Below are positions 46,901 through 51,439 of a DNA stretch of 64,000 bases, piece after piece (position 1 is the first letter of the stretch; each line of letters starts with the position of its first letter). This stretch comes from JANQSS01 sp965249735 (GTDB lineage Bacteria > Bacteroidota > Bacteroidia > Chitinophagales > Saprospiraceae): the NCBI GenBank assembly GCA_965249735.1, contig CBDFMS010000019.1, positions 62,001 to 126,000 of the forward strand, in the 5' to 3' direction. Both the position numbers and the translations under genes were made by a program. A model generated the notes under the pieces. It saw only the letters and a list, made by a program, of their open reading frames with translations, was not told the origin of the DNA and did not search any database.

Positions 46901-49635
46901 AATTCTTTGATTCATTGCAATATATAGGCGATTGTGCAGCTGATGGATTCTTCCGAGAATACCACCTACGCTGGACAGCTGAAGATGAATGCGGTAATAT
47001 GTCCGACTTCGATCTTTACTTTAGGATTGTAGATACGGTTCCGCCAGTTATCGAAGGTATCGTTGATGATATCACCGTTACTTGTGATCAACTCGACAGT
47101 TTGCCATTGGTCTATGCTACTGACGGTTGTGAATGTGCCAGTTTAACTTCAGGTGTTGTCATTCTAAATGAAGAATGTGAAGGCCAATATGACATGTATA
47201 TTGTATACACGGCTACCGATTGTTGTGGTAACACGGCAGTGGCATTCCAATCAATACATGTGATAGACAATACAAGTCCGGTAATTACTATGCTTGAACC
47301 AAGTTTGGTTGGTCTCGAAGACAGTAGTACGGTCGATGTGGTTTGTGAATACTTTGATTTACCGGATTGGTTCTATGACTTAGGAGAAGATGATATCACA
47401 GCGACAGATGGTTGTGGTGGAGACATAACTTATGACTTCTCAAGTACGCTCATTGAAGAGGGAACATGTCTTGACTTAGGTTACTATGAACGATATGAAG
47501 TCGTTTGGTCAGCAACTGATGATTGCGGAAATAGTTCTGATTTCACATTGTACGTGAATTTAACCGATACAGTTCCTCCGGAAATCCTATCGATTCCTGC
47601 AGGTCTATGTAATGTGCCATTGACATATGGTGATTTGGTGATTTACGAAAATTGTCCAAACTACGTTATCGACATTGACGAAGTACCCGTAGTTGATGCT
47701 AATTGTCCCGATTTGAATTTGGTTGACTACAACGTCACAATCAGTGATGCATGTGGCAATCAGACATTTGCCACAGTAAGGGCTGTATATGGAAATATTC
47801 CTGAAGCGGTATTTATCTTTATGAATCCAGACATCCATGGCCTTTCAGATGGAGATTCAATTAACGTGGAATGTCTGCATGATGAAAATGGGAATATTAT
47901 TATCCCATTTGATGCTGACGATGTTGAGGTTTACCAAGGATGTTTGGAAACAACAATTTCGTTCGATGCTGAATTCATTGGAGCAGGATCTTGTACACAA
48001 GATGGATTTGTTGAATTGTATGAATTGACATGGACCATGACTGATCCATGTGGTGATGAGCAATCCATATCATTGATTGCTAAAATCGTGGATAACGAAG
48101 CACCAATTATTCCAGACTTTATGCCAGTCGTTTTGATGGATTGCTCAGGCGATTATCCTGCCATAAATGCAATTGATGGGTGTGGTGAAGTTTCGGTGAC
48201 TATTGATAGCACTGTGACAAATGGAGCCTGCTTCGGTGAAGTAGATATTATTCGAAATATTCACCTGGAGGATAATTGTGGAAATACCACAGATTATCAA
48301 CAATTAATTCAAATACGTGATTTGACAGGACCAGCATTTACTGGAATACCTGACGATAGTTGCGATGAATTTATTGAAGCGAACGTCACGGCTTATGATT
48401 CTTGTAGCGGAGCTACTCCGGTCATTGAATTCGTGATCGATACCATGGCGTGTGACGACGGATATGTGATTACAAGAACTTGGACGGCAGAGGATGATTG
48501 TGGAAATGTTACATCGGAAACACGGGTCAGTGTATTTAATGACAATACACCGCCTACTTATGCTCCTGGTATAGATCTCTTGCAAGGTGTTAGTTCAGGA
48601 GGAACTGTCTATATCGATTGTGTGGATGATGATATGACAATTCAAGAGGGAGATGTAATTTTCATGGATGCATGTACTCCAGAAGTGGAAATCGAGTTTG
48701 AATCAGACGTAACCATTCATCCGATCTGTGCTGAAGGATTGTTGCGGGAAGAGCATTTAACATGGACTGGAACAGATCTTTGTGGAAACGCAACAGTGTT
48801 TGAGGTATATGTTCATTACATTGACCATACGCCGCCTCAATTGTTCCGTACACCAGAGGACATCATAATTCATTGTGGGCCATTGCCTGAGCCTGTCGAG
48901 GTAATTGCGGTTGATTTCTGTAGTCAGGCCTATGTCGTTGTTGCAGATGATCTGGTTGAGGAAACAGAGGGATACGAAATTTGGCATCGTCACTATACAG
49001 GGTTTGATGCTTGTGGTAATAGCACCAATTACATACAAACGATTACGCGAATTCTTGAGAGTGATCTAGCTTGTGAAATCCAGGTACCTGAGGAAATCGA
49101 ATGCGATTCTGAATATGAAATGACAGTAATTGTTACTGGTGGCACTGAGCCTTATTCATATGACTGGACAATCATTGGACCTGATTGTTTCATTAAAGGA
49201 AATCCAAACGAACAGACGGTGGATGTCTTTATCGGCTTTGGAGATGTAACCTTAATCGTGACGGTAACGGATGCAAATGGTTGTCAAACATCCTGTGAAG
49301 TCTTCATCAGCTGTACCATAGATGGTGATGAACCTCCAGTACGTCTTGGTGATGCATTGGAAGGACAGGATCAAGCATTTAAATATGTGACCCATTATCC
49401 TGACCCCGTTACCGACGAGGTGACGATCGAAATTGAAAGTGATCAGGATATAGATGGTGTCGGATTCGCTTTATATGACATGGCAGGAAGGACTATTGAA
49501 ATTTCGACTATTGACCTGTCTAAAGGACTTCATCCATATGAAATCTCTACCAGGTCATTGCCGGCGGGTGTTTATACTGCTCTTCTAAAAGATAAAGGAT
49601 CAGCAGCTGTCTTTAGATTTATTAAAATTGAATGA
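22990..49635 (+). CDS. Giant SprB-repeat T9SS adhesin (8,881 aa)
   Basis: A single uninterrupted frame of 26.6 kb, product of roughly 0.9 MDa. Layout: residues 1-45 polar basic leader; 46-72 hydrophobic signal segment (MMLAIVMSAMFMSSKTIAQ); 75-497 an N-terminal region with DUF11-like beta domains (ISIAKTVDPEFFI, NYATAIVGFDTIG); 498-7757 about 95 SprB-type repeats; about 7758-8690 HYR/Ig-like modules with TDDCGN-type motifs; then one PKD-like domain (GGTEPYSYDWTIIG); and residues 8801-8881 a type-A T9SS sorting domain (THYPDPVTDEVTIEI to FRFIKIE). SprB in Flavobacterium is a mobile gliding adhesin; that one carries a type-B domain, so this is a related but distinct design. Expected to be a surface filament in adhesion, gliding or aggregation. 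The long leader before the signal segment is unusual. Confidence 0.92.
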   Translation: MTTSTNQSEKFPSTNVRRPSSAFDKFNHVLKNWLTRQLSNRAKSNTSLLSCVMMLAIVMSAMFMSSKTIAQSTAISIELSSQEIMWVDANKCSDEGPRGAWLSYIITNDTTVDLTDVEIDFSGFTGTDAFIYEDPSDLHREFSVLTPGEEVPVYFYVDYSAVCDTTCPGGGCVFDGCWGDANFTVTVSANEAPDEVYASNLNTDCLITAAVAGLLESQTINGTYIGQLIEQNVTYSFGNNTDLFFQPAIEADFQDECLRLIGTEIDTVTGNVDTALIGERDRLHFPDASVDGGGGTITLTYTWEVICTTTSQIVNPWAAAKSGQKYKYDAGGIGVASDTFPPSEEAISIAKTVDPEFFITSTADGGYGDGIARWTITLYNSAPVDIIVKQIDDIIPTCMTISDAIVNGVGGGTEVTPGKSASFPDVDLTGAQSWVGKTPGNFTERQYRIPANDSLTLTYETDVSGCDPDSFVNYATAIVGFDTIGPVRDTVIIGCLQSCSIDGSTNETCNSADDGTISASASGGKAPYVFDIGGGVTNTDGQFSGLEANTYSITITDANGCTTTCDDVVITQPDAVTCSINSTNVTCNGFADGIIIATAGGGSGPYVYDDGTTTNTNGQFTGLVPNTYSITITDANGCSTTCPDVTITQPASLTCTIISTDVTCNGYDDGTVTVTAGGGTSPYVYDNGTTTNTNGQFTGLAPNTYSVTITDANGCTTTCDISITEPGPLSCVINESTGGDCLQNGNGTIDANALGGTSPYVFDIGGGVTNTDGQFSGLATGPYGVTITDANGCTTVCNATVTPPDPLMCTFGSSTNETCNEFDDGTITVTAVDGKSPYVYDNGITTNTDGVFTGLAAGTYSITITDANGCTTTCDDVIITQPDPLTCSITSTDETCNEFDDGTVTATASGGTSPYVYDDGTTTNTDGAFTGLAAGTYTITITDALGCTTTCSAEVTQPDPLTCSITNTNETCNEFDDGTVTATASGGTSPYVYDDGTTTNTDGAFTGLSAGTYTITITDAQGCTTTCSAEVTQPNPLTCNITSINETCNEFDDGTVTATASGGTSPYVYDDGTTTNTDGAFTGLAAGTYNITITDANGCTTTCSAEVTQPDPLTCSITSTNETCNEFDDGTVTATASGGTSPYVYDNGTTTNTDGAFTGLSAGTYTITITDALGCTTTCSAEVTQPDPLTCSITSTNETCNEFDDGTVTATASGGTSPYVYDNGTTTNTDGAFTGLAAGTYAITITDAQGCTTTCSAEVTQPNPLICSISNSTDVTCLGFDDGTITVAAGGGTGPYVYDDGTTTNTDGAFTGLAEGTYNITISDANGCTTTCAEIIITEPKALTCAFSNSTNETCNEFDNGTVTVTAGGGTSPYVYDNGTTTNADGAFTGLAAGTYSITITDANGCTTTCDDVIITQPDPLTCSITSTNETCNEFDDGTVTATASGGTSPYVYDDGTTTNTDGAFTGLAAGTYTITITDANGCTTTCSAEVTQPDPLTCSITSTNESCNEFDDGTVTATASGGTSPYVYDNGTTTNTDGAFTGLAAGTYNITITDANGCTTTCSAEVTQPDPLTCRIDEINSGTCNGFSNGSAMVTAGGGTTPYVYDIGGGVTNTDGQFTGLIFGTYTVTITDANGCTTTCPNIVITQPDPLTCTFGSSANETCNEFDDGTMTVVAGGGTSPYVYDDGTTTNTNGSFTGLAAGTYSITITDANGCTTTCDDVIITQPNPLTCSITSTNETCNEFDDGTVTATASGGTSPYVYADGTTTNTDGAFTGLAAGTYNITITDANGCTTTCSAEVTQPNPLTCSITSTNETCNEFDDGTVTATASGGTSPYVYADGTTTNTDGAFTGLAAGTYNITITDANGCTTTCSAEVTQPDPLTCSITSTNETCNEFDDGTVTATASGGTSPYVYADGTTTNTDGAFTGLAAGTYNITITDANGCTTTCSAEVTQPNPLTCSITSTNETCNEFDDGTVTATASGGTSPYVYADGTTTNTDGAFTGLVAGTYNITITDAQGCTTTCSTELTQPNPLTCSITSTNETCNEFDDGTVTATASGGTSPYVYADGTTTNTDGAFTGLAAGTYNITITDANGCTTTCSAEVTQPDPLTCRIDDINSGTCNGFSNGSAMVTAGGGTTPYVYDIGGGVTNTDGQFTGLVFGTYSVTITDANGCTTTCPDIVITQPDPLICNLSNSANETCNEFDNGTITIVAGGGTSPYVYADGTTTNTDGAFTGLAAGTYSITITDVNGCTTTCADVIITQPDPLTCSITSTNETCNEFDDGTVTATASGGMSPYMYADGTTTNTDGAFTGLVAGTYNITITDANGCTTTCSAEVTQPNPLTCSITSTNETCNEFDDGTVTATASGGMSPYMYADGTTTNTDGAFTGLVAGTYNITITDANGCTTTCSAEVTQPNPLTCSITSTNETCNEFDDGTVTATASGGTSPYVYDNGTTTNTDGAFTGLAAGTYNITITDANGCTTTCSAEVTQPNPLTCSITSTNETCNEFDDGTVTATASGGTSPYVYDDGTTTNTDGAFTGLAAGTYNITITDANGCTTTCSAEVTQPNPLTCSITSTNETCNEFDDGTVTATASGGTSPYVYDDGTTTNTDGAFTGLAAGTYNITITDANGCTTTCSAEVTQPNPLTCSITSTNETCNEFDDGTVTATASGGTSPYVYDDGTTTNTDGAFTGLAAGTYNITITDANGCTTTCSAEVTQPNPLTCSITSTNETCNEFDDGTVTATASGGTSPYVYDDGTTTNTDGAFTGLAAGTYNITITDANGCTTTCSAEVTQPNPLTCSITSTNETCNEFDDGTVTATASGGTSPYVYDDGTTTNTDGAFTGLAAGTYSITITDANGCTTTCSAEVTQPNPLTCSITSTDETCNEFDDGTVTATASGGTSPYVYDDGTTTNTDGAFTGLAAGTYSITITDANGCTTTCSAEVTQPNPLTCSITSTDETCNEFDDGTVTATASGGTSPYVYDDGTTTNTDGAFTGLAAGTYNITITDANGCTTTCSAEVTQPNPLTCSITSTNETCNEFDDGTVTATASGGTSPYVYADGTTTNTDGAFTGLAAGTYNITITDANGCTTTCSAEVTQPNPLTCSITSTNETCNEFDDGTVTATASGGTSPYVYDDGTTTNTDGAFTGLAAGTYNITITDSNGCTTTCSAEVTQPNPLTCNITSTNETCNEFDDGTVTATASGGTSPYVYDDGTTTNTDGAFTGLAAGTYTITITDANGCTTTCSAEVTQPNPLTCNITSTNETCNEFDDGTVTATANGGTSPYVYDDGTTTNTDGAFTGLAAGTYNITITDANGCTTTCSAEVTQPNPLTCSITSTNETCNEFDDGTVTATASGGTSPYVYDDGTTTNTDGAFTGLAAGTYNITITDANGCTTTCSAEVTQPNPLTCSITSTNETCNEFDDGTVTATANGGTSPYMYNDGTTTNTDGAFTGLAAGTYNITITDAQGCTTTCSAEVTQPNPLTCSITSTNETCNEFDDGTVTATASGGTSPYVYNDGTTTNTDGAFTGLAAGTYNITITDAQGCTTTCSAEVTQPNPLTCSITSTNETCNEFDDGTVTATASGGTSPYVYNDGTTTNTDGAFTGLAAGTYNITITDAQGCTTTCSAEVTQPDPLTCSITSTNETCNEFDDGTVTATASGGTSPYVYDNGATTNTDGAFTGLVAGTYTITITDAQGCTTTCSAEVTQPDPLTCSITSTNETCNEFDDGTVTATASGGTSPYVYDNGATTNTDGAFTGLAAGTYTITITDAQGCTTTCSAEVTQPDPLTCSITSTNETCNEFDDGTVTATASGGTSPYVYDNGATTNTDGAFTGLVAGTHTITITDAQGCTTTCSAEVTQPDPLTCSITSTNETCNEFDDGTVTATASGGTSPYVYDNGATTNTDGAFTGLAAGTYTITITDAQGCTTTCSAEVTQPDPLTCSITSTNETCNEFDDGTVTATASGGTSPYVYDNGATTNTDGAFTGLAAGTYTITITDAQGCTTTCSAEVTQPDPLTCSITSTNETCNEFDDGTVTATANGGTSPYVYDNGATTNTDGAFTGLAAGTYTITITDAQGCTTTCSAEVTQPDPLTCSITSTNETCNEFDDGTVTATANGGTSPYVYDNGATTNTDGAFTGLAAGTYTITITDAQGCTTTCSAEVTQPDPLTCSITSTNETCNEFDDGTVTATANGGTSPYVYDNGATTNMDGAFTGLAAGTYTITITDAQGCTTTCSAEVTQPDPLTCSITSTNETCNEFDDGTVTATANGGTSPYVYDDGTTTNTDGAFTGLAAGTYTITITDAQGCTTTCSAEVTQPDPLTCSITSTNETCNEFDDGTVTATANGGTSPYVYDNGATTNMDGAFTGLAAGTYTITITDAQGCTTTCSAEVTQPDPLTCSITSTNETCNEFDDGTVTATANGGTSPYVYDNGATTNMDGAFTGLAAGTYTITITDAQGCTTTCSAEVTQPDPLTCSITSTNETCNEFDDGTVTATANGGTSPYVYDNGATTNTDGAFTGLAAGTYTITITDAQGCTTTCSAEVTQPDPLTCSITSTNETCNEFDDGTVTATANGGTSPYVYDDGTTTNTDGAFTGLAAGTYTITITDAQGCTTTCSAEVTQPDPLTCSITSTNETCNEFDDGTVTATASGGTSPYVYDDGTTTNTDGAFTGLAAGTYTITITDAQGCTTTCSAEVTQPDPLTCSITSTDETCNEFDDGTVTATANGGTSPYVYDNGATTNTDGAFTGLAAGTYNITITDANGCTTTCSAEVTQPNPLTCSITSTNETCNEFDDGTVTATASGGTSPYVYDDGTTTNTDGAFTGLAAGTYNITITDANGCTTTCSAEVTQPNPLTCSITSTNETCNEFDDGTVTATASGGTSPYVYDDGTTTNTDGAFTGLAAGTYNITITDANGCTTTCSAEVTQPNPLTCSITSTNETCNEFDDGTVTATASGGTSPYVYDDGTTTNTDGAFTGLAAGTYNITITDANGCTTTCSAEVTQPNPLTCSITSTNETCNEFDDGTVTATASGGTSPYVYDDGTTTNTDGAFTGLAAGTYNITITDANGCTTTCSAEVTQPNPLTCSITSTNETCNEFDDGTVTATASGGTSPYMYNDGTTTNTDGAFTGLAAGTYNITITDAQGCTTTCSAEVTQPNPLTCSITSTNETCNEFDDGTVTATASGGTSPYVYDDGTTTNTDGAFTGLAAGTYNITITDANGCTTTCSAEVTQPNPLTCSITSTNETCNEFDDGTVTATASGGTSPYVYDDGTTTNTDGAFTGLAAGTYNITITDASGCTTTCSAEVTQPNPLTCSITSTNETCNEFDDGTVTATASGGTSPYVYDDGTTTNTDGAFTGLAAGTYNITITDANGCTTTCSAEVTQPNPLTCSITSTNETCNEFDDGTVTATASGGTSPYVYDDGTTTNTDGAFTGLAAGTYNITITDANGCTTTCSAEVTQPNPLTCSITSTNETCNEFDDGTVTATASGGTSPYVYDDGTTTNTDGAFTGLAAGTYNITITDANGCTTTCSAEVTQPNPLTCSITSTNETCNEFDDGTVTATASGGTSPYVYDDGTTTNTDGAFTGLAAGTYNITITDANGCTTTCSAEVTQPNPLTCSITSTNETCNEFDDGTVTATASGGTSPYVYDNGTTTNTDGAFTGLAAGTYNITITDANGCTTTCSAEVTQPDPLTCSITSTNETCNEFDDGTVTATASGGTSPYVYDDGTTTNTDGAFTGLAAGTYNITITDANGCTTTCSAEVTQPNPLTCSITSTNETCNEFDDGTVTATASGGTSPYVYDDGTTTNTDGAFTGLVAGTYNITITDANGCTTTCSAEVTQPNPLTCSITSTNETCNEFDDGTVTATASGGTSPYVYDDGTTTNTDGAFTGLVAGTYNITITDANGCTTTCSAEVTQPNPLTCSITSTNETCNEFDDGTVTATASGGTSPYVYDNGATTNTDGAFTGLAAGTYTITITDAQGCTTTCSAEVTQPNPLTCSITSTNETCNEFDDGTVTATASGGTSPVYDDGTTTNTDGTFTGLVAGTYNITITDANGCTTTCSAEVTQPNPLTCSITSTNETCNEFDDGTVTATASGGTSPYVYDDGTTTNTDGTFTGLAAGTYTITITDAQGCTTTCSAEVTQPDPLTCSITSTNETCNEFDDGTVTATASGGTSPYVYDNGATTNTDGAFTGLAAGTYTITITDAQGCTTTCSAEVTQPDPLTCSITSTNETCNEFDDGTVTATASGGTSPYVYDDGTTTNTDGAFTGLAAGTYTITITDAQGCTTTCSAEVTQPDPLTCSITSTDETCNEFDDGTVTATANGGTSPYVYDNGATTNTDGAFTGLAAGTYNITITDANGCTTTCSAEVTQPNPLTCSITSTNETCNEFDDGTVTATASGGTSPYVYDDGTTTNTDGAFTGLAAGTYNITITDANGCTTTCSAEVTQPNPLTCSITSTNETCNEFDDGTVTATASGGTSPYVYDDGTTTNTDGAFTGLAAGTYNITITDANGCTTTCSAEVTQPNPLTCSITSTNETCNEFDDGTVTATASGGTSPYVYDDGTTTNTDGAFTGLAAGTYNITITDANGCTTTCSAEVTQPNPLTCSITSTDETCNEFDDGTVTATANGGTSPYVYDNGATTNTDGAFTGLAAGTYNITITDANGCTTTCSAEVTQPNPLTCSITSTNETCNEFDDGTVTATASGGTSPYVYDDGTTTNTDGAFTGLAAGTYNITITDANGCTTTCSAEVTQPNPLTCSITSTNETCNEFDDGTVTATASGGTSPYVYDDGTTTNTDGAFTGLAAGTYNITITDANGCTTTCSAEVTQPDPLTCSITSTNETCNEFDDGTVTATASGGTSPYVYDDGTTTNTDGAFTGLAAGTYNITITDANGCTTTCSAEVTQPNPLTCSITSTNETCNEFDDGTIMVVAGGGTSPYVYDDGTTTNTDGSFTGLAAGTYSITITDANGCTTTCTDIIITQPDPLTCTFGSSSNETCNEFDDGTITVVAGGGTSPYVYDDGTTTNTDGSFTGLAAGTYSITITDANGCTTTCDDVIITQPDPLTCTFGSSSNETCNEFDDGTITVVAGGGTSPYVYDDGTTTNTDGSFTGLAAGTYSITITDANGCTTTCADIIITQPDPLTCTFGSSSNETCNEFDDGTITVVAGGGTSPYVYDDGTTTNTDGSFTGLAAGTYSITITDANGCTTTCADVIITQPDPLTCTFGSSSNETCNEFDDGTITVVAGGGTSPYVYDDGTTTNTDGSFTGLAAGTYSITITDANGCTTTCADIIITQPDPLTCTFGSSSNETCNEFDDGTITVVAGGGTSPYVYDDGTTTNTDGSFTGLAAGTYSITITDANGCTTTCADVIITQPDPLTCTFGSSSNETCNEFDDGTITVVAGGGTSPYVYDNGTTTNTDGSFTGLAAGTYSITITDANGCTTTCADVIITQPDPLTCTFGSSSNETCNEFDDGTITVVAGGGTSPYVYDDGTTTNTDGSFTGLAAGTYSITITDANGCTTTCADVIITQPDPLTCTFGSSSNETCNEFDDGTITVVAGGGTSPYVYDDGTTTNTDGIFTGLAAGTYSITITDSNGCTTTCADVIITQPDPLTCMIAGSTNETCNEYDDGTITVVAGGGTSPYVYDDGTSTNTDGSFTGLAAGTYSITITDANGCTTTCADILITQPDSLMCSATSTDASCHGEADGTISAMGIGGTSPYMYSLDGVTYQTDGMFTGLVAGTYTIFVQDANLCESTCMVTIDQPNLPMITCPPAALLDCPGDTSVASTGTATNPTLDVPVTITYVDTLFVMGACDGAYSFVRRWTATDACGNTASCNQSITVEDVTPPMIVCPPDMLVNCEDDYEPTGTGFATATDDCDPTVTIVHVDEVSPGDCPQELIIERTWIGTDDCGNADTCVQVITVQDTMAPVITFNNPLGNYVDGDTIYVQCQSNDDDWTLPGIDPGDVIITDNCDQNVTYEFFDSLQYIGDCAADGFFREYHLRWTAEDECGNMSDFDLYFRIVDTVPPVIEGIVDDITVTCDQLDSLPLVYATDGCECASLTSGVVILNEECEGQYDMYIVYTATDCCGNTAVAFQSIHVIDNTSPVITMLEPSLVGLEDSSTVDVVCEYFDLPDWFYDLGEDDITATDGCGGDITYDFSSTLIEEGTCLDLGYYERYEVVWSATDDCGNSSDFTLYVNLTDTVPPEILSIPAGLCNVPLTYGDLVIYENCPNYVIDIDEVPVVDANCPDLNLVDYNVTISDACGNQTFATVRAVYGNIPEAVFIFMNPDIHGLSDGDSINVECLHDENGNIIIPFDADDVEVYQGCLETTISFDAEFIGAGSCTQDGFVELYELTWTMTDPCGDEQSISLIAKIVDNEAPIIPDFMPVVLMDCSGDYPAINAIDGCGEVSVTIDSTVTNGACFGEVDIIRNIHLEDNCGNTTDYQQLIQIRDLTGPAFTGIPDDSCDEFIEANVTAYDSCSGATPVIEFVIDTMACDDGYVITRTWTAEDDCGNVTSETRVSVFNDNTPPTYAPGIDLLQGVSSGGTVYIDCVDDDMTIQEGDVIFMDACTPEVEIEFESDVTIHPICAEGLLREEHLTWTGTDLCGNATVFEVYVHYIDHTPPQLFRTPEDIIIHCGPLPEPVEVIAVDFCSQAYVVVADDLVEETEGYEIWHRHYTGFDACGNSTNYIQTITRILESDLACEIQVPEEIECDSEYEMTVIVTGGTEPYSYDWTIIGPDCFIKGNPNEQTVDVFIGFGDVTLIVTVTDANGCQTSCEVFISCTIDGDEPPVRLGDALEGQDQAFKYVTHYPDPVTDEVTIEIESDQDIDGVGFALYDMAGRTIEISTIDLSKGLHPYEISTRSLPAGVYTALLKDKGSAAVFRFIKIE
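36742..37424 (+). repeat. Segmental duplication within the array, copy 1
   Basis: About 683 bases read as identical, by eye, to 41527-42209, an offset of 4,785 bases (21 units minus 3 bases). The block spans three unit classes, including a hybrid unit that begins as the DAQG class and ends as the DANG class. A shorter part recurs again from about 42,780. Confidence 0.75.
41527..42209 (+). repeat. Segmental duplication within the array, copy 2
   Basis: Second copy of the block at 36742-37424. The first mismatches flanking it are single-base differences such as ACA versus ACG codons, consistent with a recombination or conversion tract. Confidence 0.75.
43930..45801 (+). repeat. Eight 234-bp TFGSSS-class repeats at the C-terminal end of the array
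   Basis: Exactly 1,872 bases, or 8 x 234. Each unit starts CTFGSSSNETCNEFDDG and ends TTCADVIITQPDPLT, with TITVVAGGG replacing TVTATASGG. These differ in length and sequence from the 228-bp units next to them, so they form a separately amplified sub-array. Confidence 0.9.
46261..49060 (+). other. HYR/Ig-like modules of the giant adhesin
   Basis: Domain region within the giant gene. It contains about nine diverged modules, each built around a CPP or DC start, an acidic middle, and an ATDDCGN or TDACGN motif followed by a TVEDVTPP or VDTVPP linker. Unlike the SprB units these are not homogenised, which suggests an older, structurally constrained part. HYR-like modules are Ig-fold adhesion domains. 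Confidence 0.75.
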
Positions 49636-49643
49636 ATGATATG

Positions 49644-49680
49644 ATTTTCCCTGGTGATCTAATTGATCATCAGGGAAAAT
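49644..49680 (+). terminator. Hairpin after the giant adhesin gene
   Basis: A 16-bp stem (49644-49659 with 49665-49680, one G-T pair) with a 5-base loop starts 8 bases after the stop codon. There is no T-run after it, but the arms end in AT-rich sequence. It probably acts as terminator or 3' stabiliser. Confidence 0.7.
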
Positions 49681-50236
49681 TCATTAAAATTAAAAGGACG
49701 AATAGCGGAGTTGACAAAAAACAGGGAAGCTCCGTAGATGGTATTAATTTGTGTGAGCATTTTCCTTGTCTCTGGCTACTTTGTTTTGAGATTAAACACT
49801 ATGTTAAAGAAAGGGGACTTACGAATTGGGAATAGAAAACTGTTAGATGTGGTGATGTCATCAACTTCTGCGTAGATGTCCTCCTTTTCCGATTGATGAT
49901 AACATTGTGCTTATTTCAGCTCGGATAACCGCTAAGAACGAGCCATTGGGTATTTGACTAGACCATCGAAAGCTAGTTTACGAGATAATTTGAATTAAAA
50001 GGATGATAGTGATCGGCCTTAGAAATTGTGATAATGAGTCATTTCGCCAATCAGTTTTAAAACCAATTGTATAGTCTTCGGGGATTCAGATCTGAGATAG
50101 AGCCACTTTGTTTCTTATTTCGAGACTGGAATTGCAATGATCAAGACCCATTCAATCAAACAGTTACTCCGAATGAAGCCCGCAATTCCGTAGACGAAAT
50201 AAAATGCTATCGTCTATTTAAAAAGTACATGAATCT
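49681..50236. other. Intergenic region with no recognisable gene
   Basis: About 560 bases between the adhesin hairpin and the convergent desaturase gene. Short open frames (49632-49835 and 50067-50339) overlap the hairpin or the desaturase and show no protein-like features. I saw no RNA gene or repeat. Confidence 0.5.
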
Positions 50237-51220
50237 TTACATTCCGTTTGCCATCACCCACTCGAAGCGATATTCGCTTTCATTGGATTTTAGGCGTTGG
50301 GCAATGCGAGTCAGTCTGTCAGGAAGCTTCATAAGGTAATCTCGCGCTTTTTCGGCCTCAGAGGTGAGGTCGCTCATATGTTCAATGTCCCAATGAACGT
50401 TCAATTTTTTCAATATATCAATATAATCCATGCTGGTATAAACACCGAGCCGCTGGGCAGCCATAGAAAACTCCAAAAACGCATCAGCAGCTCGACCAGA
50501 TTCACGTAACATTTGAGAAGGCATAACTATCTTCTTTCTCATCATGTCAGCGAATGCATTCATCATTTGGCTTGGGTCCATTTTGAAGATCTCCTGAACA
50601 AAGCTTCGATAGGCGAGGTGATGTCGCATTTCATCACCTGCTATTGTCTTGCAAATACGGCTCAACAGACGATTCCCTTTAGCCAGGGCGAGCTCTCCCA
50701 CACGTTTGTGTGAGACATAAGTAGCCAACTCTTGAAAACTCGTGTAAACGAAATTTTTATATGGATCACGATCCGTACCCGGGTCAAAACCATCATTAAT
50801 CAAATGGTGAGTTGATTGTTCCACCTTTTTCATATCAACACGACCACTGATATAGAGATATTTGTTCAACAAATCGCCATGTCGATTCTCTTCGCCTGAC
50901 CAATGACGAACCCAAGTGCTCCAACTGTTATTTGCTCGTTGGTCGACACCTTCCATATCCAATAACCAGGATTCATAGGTAGGCAGTGCTTCTTCAGTAA
51001 TCATATCACCAATGAGAACTACCCAAAAATCATGGTCGAGTTCTTTGCATTCTTCTTGAATTAAGGAAATTCGGTCGAAGAAATCTTCATCACGGCTATC
51101 AGGTAAAAAATCTGCCGGTTGCCAGATCTTATCTACAGGTAAGAGGAACTTGTCCATAAAACTCCCTACTGAAGCTTCAATGGTGCGCATGACCTCTAAT
51201 CGTATATTTTCTAATGACAT
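50237..51220 (-). CDS. Acyl-[acyl-carrier-protein] desaturase (diiron)
   Basis: A 327-aa soluble desaturase of the plant stearoyl-ACP type. The diiron ligands line up with the plant enzyme: Glu in ITEEALPTYE (76-77), Glu111 and His114 in EENRHGD, Glu164 in SFQELATYVSHK, and Glu197 and His200 in DEMRHHLAY. It introduces a double bond into ACP-bound fatty acids and so tunes membrane fluidity; the chain position is not predictable. It starts at the ATG at 51220, with a near -7 box (TACCTTTA on the minus strand, 51242-51249). It stands alone. Confidence 0.92.
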   Translation of the reverse strand: MSLENIRLEVMRTIEASVGSFMDKFLLPVDKIWQPADFLPDSRDEDFFDRISLIQEECKELDHDFWVVLIGDMITEEALPTYESWLLDMEGVDQRANNSWSTWVRHWSGEENRHGDLLNKYLYISGRVDMKKVEQSTHHLINDGFDPGTDRDPYKNFVYTSFQELATYVSHKRVGELALAKGNRLLSRICKTIAGDEMRHHLAYRSFVQEIFKMDPSQMMNAFADMMRKKIVMPSQMLRESGRAADAFLEFSMAAQRLGVYTSMDYIDILKKLNVHWDIEHMSDLTSEAEKARDYLMKLPDRLTRIAQRLKSNESEYRFEWVMANGM

Positions 51221-51439
51221 ATTTCTTATGATTGAGTCCGTTAAAGGTACATATTCCTATTTACCTCACCATATCTCATCAATTATCTACTCTGACAATA
51301 AAGCTCCCTTTGTGGCATCAACATATCAACCCACAATTAAAAAAGCAAATTGAAAGTACTCATGTTTCAGTTTTTGACGAATCAGGCAAAAGGAGTTTGG
51401 GCTGTTAATTTGATAGAAATACAAATGCCATACCGTAGA

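Noticed and set aside
49632..49835. 67-codon frame overlapping the stop of the giant gene
   Set aside because: Its first third is the terminator hairpin; the rest has no recognisable features.
50067..50339. 90-codon frame overlapping the 3' end of the desaturase gene
   Set aside because: It runs antisense into a certain gene and has no protein-like features.
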